Part shown: positions 1 through 5,557 of the stretch, in pieces
How the letters are laid out: every line of letters begins with the position of its first letter
Numbering within the stretch: position 1 is the stretch's first letter
Origin: Candidatus Uhrbacteria bacterium
GTDB lineage: Bacteria > Patescibacteriota > Patescibacteriia > UBA9934 > UBA9568
Length of the DNA: 6,570 bases
Reading direction: 5' to 3'
Assembly: GCA_003497135.1 (NCBI GenBank)
Contig: DNKR01000021.1
Location: forward strand, 368-6,937
Notes under the pieces: generated by a model
The model's database searches: none
What the model was told of the DNA's origin: nothing
What the model saw: only the letters and a program-made list of their open reading frames with translations
Program-made: the position numbers and the translations under genes

Positions 1-83
1 AAATACCATCCGTCATTTTCATAATTCCATCCAGGCAAACGCGCTGATTCAATTCTGTATTTATTTTGAAATTTTTCCACCAT
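1..83 (-). CDS. IS200-like / REP-associated tyrosine (Y1) transposase, N-terminus only
   Basis: Only the first 27 codons lie in the window; the gene runs off the left edge. The start is an ATG at 83-81, so the gene overlaps the end of rfbB by 23 bases in another frame. The visible residues include NKYRIESARLPGWNY (residues 7-21) followed by NDGWY. This is the typical opening of the Transposase_17 / Y1_Tnp family (RAYT proteins), whose members usually begin with a basic RxxSxRLPGWDY stretch and then YFVTICT. The catalytic HUH motif and tyrosine would lie outside the window, so activity cannot be judged. Such proteins are often single-copy, domesticated relatives of IS200/IS605 transposases that act on single-stranded hairpin DNA. 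No clear Shine-Dalgarno precedes the ATG, so translation may be coupled to rfbB. The family call comes from a short fragment and is likely but not certain. Confidence 0.68.
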   Translation of the reverse strand, partial: MVEKFQNKYRIESARLPGWNYENDGWY

Positions 84-1080
84 AATTCTTTTCATAATAT
101 TGCGCGTATTCTCCGCTTTTGCAATGCGCGGTCCAATCCGGATTCGCTAGATACCATTTTACAGTTTCGCTTAGGCCGTCATCAAGAGTTACGCTCGGCT
201 TCCAGCCCAATTCTCGTTCTGATTTTGAATAATCAATCGCGTATCTGCGGTCATGGCCCGGCCTGTCTTTTACAAATTCAATGGAATCATCAGAAGCGCC
301 AAGAATGCTGATTAATTTTTTTGCAAGTTCTAAATTTGTAATTTCTTTGCCTCCGCCTCCGAATAAATATGTTTCGCCTATTCGTCCGCGCCTTAAAGCT
401 TCGTCAACGCCGCGGCAATGATCTGTGACATAAATCCAATCGCGTATTTGCCCGCCATCGCCGTAAATCGGAATCTTTTTCCCTTCTTGAAGATTGGAAA
501 TCAATAGCGGAATAATTTTTTCCGGAAATTGATTTGGGCCGTAATTATTTGAACAATTTGAAATTGTAATAGGCAAACCGTGCGTGTAAAAATAAGCGCG
601 CACAAGATGATCAGAAGCTGCTTTTGACGCTGAATAAGGATTGCGCGGGTCATACGGCGTGTTTTCGTTAAACGGCGCGTCACCGGGCCCTAGCGCGCCG
701 AATACTTCGTCAGTAGAAATGTGATGAAACCTTTTGTTTCCAGCGGAAACCGCCGCGTCAAGAAGAACCTGCGTGCCAAGAACATTTGTGCGCGCAAACG
801 GGCTTGAATCAATAATAGAACGGTCAACATGCGTTTCGGCTGCAAAATGCACAACAGCGTCTGATTTTTTTACCAAATCAAAAACAATATCAGGGTCGCA
901 AATATCGCCGCGCACAAATTCAAAATTTTTGTCGCTTTCAATATCTTTTAAATTTTCAAAATTTCCGGCGTATGTCAGCGAGTCCAAAACAATCACCCTG
1001 TCTTCAGGATGATTATTGATCGTGTATCGCACAAAATGCGAGCCGATAAAACCAGCTCCGCCGGTAACAAGTAAAATCAT
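61..1080 (-). CDS. rfbB: dTDP-glucose 4,6-dehydratase (RfbB/RmlB)
   Basis: Cytosolic NAD-dependent short-chain dehydrogenase of the extended type that converts dTDP-glucose to dTDP-4-keto-6-deoxyglucose, the second step toward dTDP-L-rhamnose and related deoxysugars. At 339 residues it has the normal family length and looks intact. The Rossmann glycine motif TGGAGFIG is at residues 6-13. The HFAAETHVDRSI block is at 78-89. The dehydratase signature TDE is at 123-125 (D124 and E125 being the expected acid/base pair), and the YSASK catalytic Tyr/Lys are Y149 and K153. The substrate-side blocks NNYGPNQFPEK (178-188), RDWIYVTDH (213-221) and RPGHDRRYAID (273-283) are canonical for RfbB rather than for UDP-glucose epimerases. 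The ATG at 1080 is 35 bases after the HIT gene and has no Shine-Dalgarno. The usual partners rfbA, rfbC and rfbD are not in the window. A transposase-like gene starts inside its last codons. Confidence 0.96.
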   Translation of the reverse strand: MILLVTGGAGFIGSHFVRYTINNHPEDRVIVLDSLTYAGNFENLKDIESDKNFEFVRGDICDPDIVFDLVKKSDAVVHFAAETHVDRSIIDSSPFARTNVLGTQVLLDAAVSAGNKRFHHISTDEVFGALGPGDAPFNENTPYDPRNPYSASKAASDHLVRAYFYTHGLPITISNCSNNYGPNQFPEKIIPLLISNLQEGKKIPIYGDGGQIRDWIYVTDHCRGVDEALRRGRIGETYLFGGGGKEITNLELAKKLISILGASDDSIEFVKDRPGHDRRYAIDYSKSERELGWKPSVTLDDGLSETVKWYLANPDWTAHCKSGEYAQYYEKNYGGKISK

Positions 1081-1083
1081 ATA

Positions 1084-1119
1084 GATTCAGATAGTACACC
1101 AAAAGCCGAGCCCGATCAA
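1084..1119 (-). promoter_or_regulatory. Possible internal promoter for rfbB
   Basis: On the minus strand TTGATC (1119-1114) is followed after exactly 17 bases by TACTAT (1096-1091). Each hexamer matches 4 of 6 positions of the sigma-70 consensus. The -35 element overlaps the stop codon of the HIT gene. Transcription would begin around 1084, only a few bases before the rfbB ATG at 1080, giving an almost leaderless mRNA. This is weak by sequence alone, and rfbB may simply be read through from upstream. Confidence 0.3.
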
Positions 1120-1541
1120 TGCTTTTCTTTCATGAAATATTCTATCTTAGCCTGCAATTCGCGAAGCTCATCGTTGGACGCGTCGCGATGCTCCCACATC
1201 TGCTTGCCGTCGTCTTTAAAGCGAGGCAACAAATGCAAGTGCGTATGGAAAATAATTTGGCCTGAATCAGTGCCTGTATTGACGCAGGTATTGAACGCGT
1301 GCGCTCCTACAGCACTCATCACAGATGGCGCAACCGCTTGCAGAGCATGAATCATGCTTGTCGCAACTTCAATCGGAGTTTTCAGAATATGATCGTAATG
1401 TTCTTTTGGAACTATAAGGGTGTGCCCAAGCGCTGATGGATGAATGTCCAAAAAAGCGATTGAGCGGTCGTTTTCATAAATCCGCACGCAAGGCAGCTGG
1501 CCTGCGACAATTTTGCAGAATATGCAATCAGGATTTTTCAT
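1116..1541 (-). CDS. HIT (histidine triad) family nucleotide hydrolase
   Basis: Small soluble HIT-domain protein of 141 residues, the usual length for the Hint/YcfF-like branch, which hydrolyses nucleoside phosphoramidates, adenylylated intermediates or dinucleoside polyphosphates. The histidine triad is complete in HTHLHLLPR (residues 99-107), with H101 as the expected nucleophile. The N-terminal CIFCKI (residues 6-11) gives the CxxC pair of zinc-binding Hint proteins. The blocks LDIHPSALGHTLIVPKEHYDHI (31-52) and NTGTDSGQ (88-95) are also typical. The ATG at 1541 overlaps the end of the upstream membrane-protein gene by 14 bases, which suggests translational coupling within one operon. Its substrate and its link to the envelope genes around it cannot be told from sequence; a housekeeping role is the default. 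A gene symbol such as hit or hinT would be a guess. Confidence 0.94.
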   Translation of the reverse strand: MKNPDCIFCKIVAGQLPCVRIYENDRSIAFLDIHPSALGHTLIVPKEHYDHILKTPIEVATSMIHALQAVAPSVMSAVGAHAFNTCVNTGTDSGQIIFHTHLHLLPRFKDDGKQMWEHRDASNDELRELQAKIEYFMKEKH

Positions 1542-1854
1542 ATATTAATCCAATTATTAACATTGGAACAATAAAAGCAAAAAATGATGTAAAAAAACTT
1601 TCGTGCAAGGCGCTTTCTGCTAAGACAGCGAACAATGCGCCAACGCATGCGCCAACCGCAATGGCCCGACCTTTATTCCACTGCTTTGGCTTGCTAATAA
1701 AAGCGTACCAAAATCCTGACAAAAATGCCAATGCCCAAAAAAGATTCATTGGTAAATAATTTGAAACAAAGCCAGGTATGATAAATTCAAGCGCATAAAA
1801 GCAAATAACGCTTGCCAGAGAAGCATAAAACCATGTTTTTGCTATTGACTCCAT
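1528..1854 (-). CDS. Small multi-pass membrane protein of unknown function
   Basis: I do not recognise the family. From the ATG at 1854 the protein has 108 residues with four likely membrane helices, at about residues 8-30, 36-54, 63-83 and 86-105. A short polar basic loop (SKPKQWNKGR, 54-63) lies between helices 2 and 3, and helix 3 begins with a glycine/alanine-rich AVGACVGAL stretch. An in-frame TTG at 1887 would add 11 residues, but it would lie inside the preceding gene, whereas the ATG follows that gene's TAA with one base between (TAATATG), the typical layout for coupled translation. The end overlaps the HIT gene start by 14 bases. Its size and topology resemble small flippase-like proteins such as GtrA, but I see no GtrA signature. 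Its place behind the ectodomain protein suggests an accessory role in the same envelope process (inference). Confidence 0.72.
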   Translation of the reverse strand: MESIAKTWFYASLASVICFYALEFIIPGFVSNYLPMNLFWALAFLSGFWYAFISKPKQWNKGRAIAVGACVGALFAVLAESALHESFFTSFFAFIVPMLIIGLIYEKS

Positions 1855-1855
1855 A

Positions 1856-3292
1856 TTAAAAAAGTTTTTCTTTAATTGCGCGCACAAGCTCTGTTATAGT
1901 CAAGGGCTTTCTATGCAAAACAATATTTATTTCTCGCACATCAAATGCGCCGGCGAACTCATCTATCCCAGGAACTGAAATAACAAGCTTCATTTCGCCT
2001 TTGTCTGCCAAAACTTCATTGCGCATAAAAGTCGCTTTGCCAATAAGCCATTCGCCATCGCGCTCCGGAGGAGCGTACTTTGCAATTATATATTCAATTC
2101 CCTGCCCAGCAAGATCAGTATTAAGAGAAACGCGCGCAAGCTCCGGCTGAAAATACATTGCGGAATCAAGCGACAACATTCCGTCTGATTGAATGGTTAT
2201 TCCGCCATTTGTTGCATTGCTTTCGTATATGCCGATTGTTTTCGCGCTCGCGCTGTACTCTTCGCCTGCGCGCAAGATGCTGATATTTTGCCCGTCAACA
2301 TTAACATCTTGGACCCCGTTTGCCGTCTGCGCTTTTATACGGACATCGCGCGACTCGCCAAACCAGCGAACAGGACTTTGCGAATCCGCAAAACAGATAG
2401 AACGGATAAACGAAAACTTTTGCTGTGTTGTTTTAATTGAGCGGATTATAATATCGCTTGTTGAGCGCACATCAACTTTGTACAGTCCTTCTGAAAGATT
2501 CTGCACCCGCGCATCAAACGCGCGTATTTGCGACAATTCGCCCGAATCATCTGTTACACCATCATCTTCAAGAATTGATTCGCTGATTCCGTTTCCAAGC
2601 TCATCAAACACTTGAACAATAATTGTATCCTCGCCTTTAGTTTGATTGGCATCTTGAACAGTAAAATTAAAATTCAAATCCTCGTCTTTGATGTAAGTAT
2701 AAAATGAATGAGGGCCGCATAAATCAGCGCTGATTTCACGAATTTCAGATGTTGGTTTGTAATTGAAAATGCGATATTGGATTACCGGATCAAAATGATA
2801 AGTCGCGATTTTGTTGCGTGATGGAGGATTGTCTAGAAATTCTGAAACAGAACTAAACTTTTTTTCGCTCTGAAGCAAAACAATTCCGTTTTCATCAATT
2901 CGGCTCCAATTTGAATCATCTATAATTGAATTCTGAAGCGGTTTTAGCGCAAATCGAAAGGAGCTGTCAGCCAGAGCGCCTATCTCTACAATCGGCTGAT
3001 TTTTGGAACGATACACCAGCTCAACATCAAGCGATTCAAAATTTCTTGGCAGATGCAATGACGCGTAAACCGGCTCGTCAATAATCGTCTGATATTTATC
3101 TTTGTCTTGAAAATTATCAGTCACCCGCTCTTTTGGAAGCATGCTGTCTATAAACGGAGATTTTTCATATACCTTATGCTTGATTGACATTATTCCGCTT
3201 GGCATTAAAAATTTATATGATAAAAAAACAAACAAAATCATCGGCGCTAATATTATTGCCGCGCGAATTGCTACAATAATTTTTTTACTCAT
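1856..3292 (-). CDS. Membrane-anchored extracytoplasmic protein of unknown function
   Basis: No known enzyme family is recognised. From the ATG at 3292 the protein has 478 residues. It opens with MSKK and a single hydrophobic helix at about 5-28 with no signal-peptidase site, which fits an N-in signal anchor with the rest outside the cell. The ectodomain looks mainly beta: stretches such as DEPVYASLHLPRNF (72-85) and VELVYRSKNQPIVEIGAL (90-107), and an Ig-like segment around 200-290 that includes EDTIIVQVFDELG and LSEGLYKVDVRS. Two cysteines, C192 and C300, could form a disulfide. The last 16 residues (LTITELVRAIKEKLF region) look like an amphipathic helix. A TTG at 3313 would add seven residues but has no advantage. 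The start lies 24 bases after the GT-C gene stop. I associate this protein style with Parcubacteria genomes. It may be an acceptor, scaffold or modifier for the glycan made by its neighbour (inference). Confidence 0.8.
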   Translation of the reverse strand: MSKKIIVAIRAAIILAPMILFVFLSYKFLMPSGIMSIKHKVYEKSPFIDSMLPKERVTDNFQDKDKYQTIIDEPVYASLHLPRNFESLDVELVYRSKNQPIVEIGALADSSFRFALKPLQNSIIDDSNWSRIDENGIVLLQSEKKFSSVSEFLDNPPSRNKIATYHFDPVIQYRIFNYKPTSEIREISADLCGPHSFYTYIKDEDLNFNFTVQDANQTKGEDTIIVQVFDELGNGISESILEDDGVTDDSGELSQIRAFDARVQNLSEGLYKVDVRSTSDIIIRSIKTTQQKFSFIRSICFADSQSPVRWFGESRDVRIKAQTANGVQDVNVDGQNISILRAGEEYSASAKTIGIYESNATNGGITIQSDGMLSLDSAMYFQPELARVSLNTDLAGQGIEYIIAKYAPPERDGEWLIGKATFMRNEVLADKGEMKLVISVPGIDEFAGAFDVREINIVLHRKPLTITELVRAIKEKLF

Positions 3293-3316
3293 ACAACTCG
3301 GTTTATTTTGCAAATG

Positions 3317-4945
3317 CTATATACCACCGTCCGCTGTCTGGAATTTATACAAGCTTTGATTGCCGATTTCAAGAACCGGCTCCATAACAATACCAAAAGA
3401 ATAAAGCTTGGTATTTTTCAAAAATTCCATGTCTGTTTGCGGCAATGTAAGTCCAAAGTAATACAATGGCGCGATTTTCATAAGCGCAAGAAGCCCATTG
3501 TATGTTGCCTCGCTTCTTAACGGCTGAACAACGCTCCTGTAAGGAAACAAAATTTTATCAGCGCGATCAACGACTATAATTGAATCTGTTTCTGTTGATT
3601 CAAGCAGCCGCCTGCGAATTTCACTATCTTTTGAAAGCGTTTCTGAAACTATCACAAGCCCTTCTTCGCGCTCAAAAAAAGCAAGTTTTGCGCCATAAGC
3701 GAAAAATATAATAAGCATTGAGCACAAAAACAGCGATTGAGCTTTTCGCGAAGGGACTAAACTTGCTATGCGATCGAGCGCAAAAGCGCAAAAACCGGAA
3801 AGCAAAACAAAGCTCGGAAGCCAATAGCGAACATAAGAAGTGCCTATGGTTATTTTTCTTGGGTCAGGATTGTCAAAAAAAGTCCAGCTGCCGTACAAAA
3901 TCCAAAGCCATGCTGTTACAAAAATGGAAACAAAGATATACGCGAGTATTTTTTTATTCGTTTTTGCAAAAAACAAAGAAATAACCGACCCAACCGCTGC
4001 AAACAAACTAAGCAATGGGAAAAACGCAATTCCATAATCATAAGCGTGGCGCAATACAGCACGCGGATGAAAACCAAATGGCAGAAGCGCATTCCAGATT
4101 TTTGTTAATATATTTTTTAAATTAAAAGCAGCGCTTTCGCCATCAGATAAAGTTTGCGCTCCCTGCCCAAGCGAGTACCCTGTTGCAAGAGGGTTGCTGT
4201 AAACATAAGAATGCAAAAACATAACCGGAGCAAAAAATAAAACAGAAAAAATCGGGAATAAAACGATTTTCTGCCATCCAAAAATTGCGCGCTTAATAAT
4301 CAAAACAAATGCAAACAGAACAAGTGTCCAAATTATTTCTGAACTTCGTACAAACATTGCTGATGAAAAAAGAAGCGAAGAAAAAAGAATTCTAAATAGC
4401 GCGTTATTTTTATCTGCTGTAATTAAGCGCTCAAAAGCGCAGACAAGCAGAGACGCAAAAAACACATTTGGAAAAAGTCCGCGCCCGGTATAATACAAAA
4501 GCGCTGGGTGAGATAAAAACAAAATAGCTCCGATAAATGCTGCGCGTGGAGAAAAAACAGAAAGCAGTATTCTGCGCCACGCAAACGCCGCAACGATAGC
4601 CGCAATCGATGTAAGATACAAAATTACCCAATTGCCTGCAATTTTGCCGGCAATGCCATAAAAAAACGGCAAGCCCAAAAAACTAGCAGGAACGATTCTT
4701 GTCCCAAGAACGAGCGCGCTTCGCGGATGTAAAAGCCCGTCCGCTTCTATGTTTTTCGGCTCCTCAACCCAAAACTTATTTGAATCAATAAACGCATTTG
4801 TAAAAACAAAAACAGCGTTTTCGTCCGGTGAATTGAACTGATCTTTATGCGAAAAAGCCAACGCACTGGTAGAAAGAAAAAATATGGCTGACACGAAAGC
4901 TAGCACAGCGTTCCTAAAACGCTCTGGCTTGCCGAAAAAAATCAT
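3317..4945 (-). CDS. GT-C type membrane glycosyltransferase (PMT/ArnT-like) with C-terminal soluble domain
   Basis: Polytopic protein of 542 residues with about ten or more membrane helices (for example around 13-31, 86-104, 106-123, 136-150, 160-172, 186-200, 203-219, 226-246, 306-326, 332-351, 374-391 and 404-420). The first extracytoplasmic loop holds SPDENA with the acidic pair D41-E42, in the place where GT-C transferases carry the catalytic/metal-binding acidic residue. Other GT-C-like features are HPALLYYTGRGLFPN (146-160) and RYWLPSFVLLS (373-383). Such enzymes take a sugar from a polyprenyl-phosphate donor and attach it outside the membrane to lipid, glycan or protein. Residues from about 425 to 542 form a soluble tail with a VSETL...SIIVVDRADKILFPYR section, as in several GT-C proteins with an extracytoplasmic C-terminal domain. 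The ATG at 4945 overlaps the PgsA-like stop as ATGA. Donor and acceptor cannot be told. The superfamily call is fairly secure, the exact family is not. Confidence 0.82.
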   Translation of the reverse strand: MIFFGKPERFRNAVLAFVSAIFFLSTSALAFSHKDQFNSPDENAVFVFTNAFIDSNKFWVEEPKNIEADGLLHPRSALVLGTRIVPASFLGLPFFYGIAGKIAGNWVILYLTSIAAIVAAFAWRRILLSVFSPRAAFIGAILFLSHPALLYYTGRGLFPNVFFASLLVCAFERLITADKNNALFRILFSSLLFSSAMFVRSSEIIWTLVLFAFVLIIKRAIFGWQKIVLFPIFSVLFFAPVMFLHSYVYSNPLATGYSLGQGAQTLSDGESAAFNLKNILTKIWNALLPFGFHPRAVLRHAYDYGIAFFPLLSLFAAVGSVISLFFAKTNKKILAYIFVSIFVTAWLWILYGSWTFFDNPDPRKITIGTSYVRYWLPSFVLLSGFCAFALDRIASLVPSRKAQSLFLCSMLIIFFAYGAKLAFFEREEGLVIVSETLSKDSEIRRRLLESTETDSIIVVDRADKILFPYRSVVQPLRSEATYNGLLALMKIAPLYYFGLTLPQTDMEFLKNTKLYSFGIVMEPVLEIGNQSLYKFQTADGGI

Positions 4946-5514
4946 AAGCTGTAAGTAAAAATACTAATCATTGCAACAACAATTCCAAGCGCGAATGTCG
5001 CGGTTGAAATAGGCACAAATAAATCAATGCCCATCCAAAGAGCTAAAAGCAAAAATAATACTCCGCAAACCTGCAAAAACATTTTAAGCTTGCCCCAAAT
5101 ATTTGCCTGAACATGTCCGCCTTTTAAAGTTCGTATATATCCGACGATTAAAATAAAAAGCTCAATAAGCACAATAATCAAACCAAACCAAAAATTGATG
5201 TGCTGCATCACAATTAAAATAACAATAGAGCTGATCAATATTTTATCGGCAACAGGATCAAACATAGTGCCCCATTGCGTTATTTGCTTGCGAACTCTTG
5301 CCAAGCTGCCGTCAAGCGCGTCTGTAAAAGCAACGGCAAAAAAAACAGGTACGCCGATTTGATACTCTCCGAACAAAAGCAACATAAAAACAAAAGGCGT
5401 TGCTACGAATCGAAAAATAGTGACATGGTTCGGCTTGACCCATCTTGGAATAAGCGGAAGAAAAGTATATTTGAGCACATGATCGTGCCAATACAGCTGA
5501 TGTGGGTCTCGCAT
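4942..5514 (-). CDS. CDP-alcohol phosphatidyltransferase (PgsA-like)
   Basis: Integral membrane enzyme of 190 residues, a normal length, which joins a CDP-activated lipid (usually CDP-diacylglycerol) to an alcohol phosphate with release of CMP. The family signature is complete: D65-x2-D68-G69-x2-A72-R73-x8-G82-x3-D86-x3-D90, with the aspartates binding the metal and acting in catalysis. The preceding PNHVTIFRFVATP (28-40) and the later GKLKMFLQ (141-148) are also typical of the PgsA/PgsA2 branch. Six membrane helices are likely, at about 31-50, 54-66, 92-106, 109-127, 143-162 and 171-189. The region that in glycerophosphate-specific PgsA usually reads REA here reads YIRTLKGGHVQANIW, so the alcohol substrate (glycerol-3-phosphate, inositol phosphate or other) is uncertain and I give no symbol. 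It is the first gene of the minus-strand train, and its stop overlaps the GT-C start by four bases (ATGA). The ATG at 5514 has no Shine-Dalgarno. Confidence 0.93.
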   Translation of the reverse strand: MRDPHQLYWHDHVLKYTFLPLIPRWVKPNHVTIFRFVATPFVFMLLLFGEYQIGVPVFFAVAFTDALDGSLARVRKQITQWGTMFDPVADKILISSIVILIVMQHINFWFGLIIVLIELFILIVGYIRTLKGGHVQANIWGKLKMFLQVCGVLFLLLALWMGIDLFVPISTATFALGIVVAMISIFTYSL

Positions 5515-5523
5515 ATGGCTTTG

Positions 5524-5532
5524 TGGTACAAT
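5524..5532 (+). promoter_or_regulatory. Extended -10 promoter for the plus-strand membrane gene
   Basis: TGGTACAAT at 5524-5532 matches an extended -10 element (TGn followed by TACAAT, 5 of 6 to TATAAT). No good -35 is seen at the right distance, which is common for extended -10 promoters. Transcription would start near 5539, leaving a leader of about 18 bases before the ATG at 5558. It sits in the only intergenic space available to this gene. Confidence 0.5.
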
Positions 5533-5557
5533 TGGACTGATTCAAAAATTAATAACT

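Noticed and set aside
135..144. Perfect palindrome AATCCGGATT as a possible protein-binding site or REP element
   Set aside because: It encodes the expected Asn-Pro-Asp of the rfbB tail, and ten bases can arise by chance; no second copy was noticed.
1081..1115. Possible terminator between the HIT gene and rfbB
   Set aside because: The minus-strand sequence has a short T run but no stable hairpin in front of it.
1855..1887. TTG start at 1887 that would lengthen the small membrane protein by 11 residues
   Set aside because: It lies within the preceding gene, adds a polar stretch before the first helix, and the ATG at 1854 sits right after the upstream stop.
2189..2615. Plus-strand open frames opposite the ectodomain gene, up to 140 codons
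   Set aside because: They are shadows on the reverse strand of a well-supported gene, with no domain and no promoter or start signal.
3293..3313. TTG start at 3313 for the ectodomain protein
   Set aside because: The ATG at 3292 gives a normal short basic N-terminus before the anchor helix; the seven extra residues bring no family feature.
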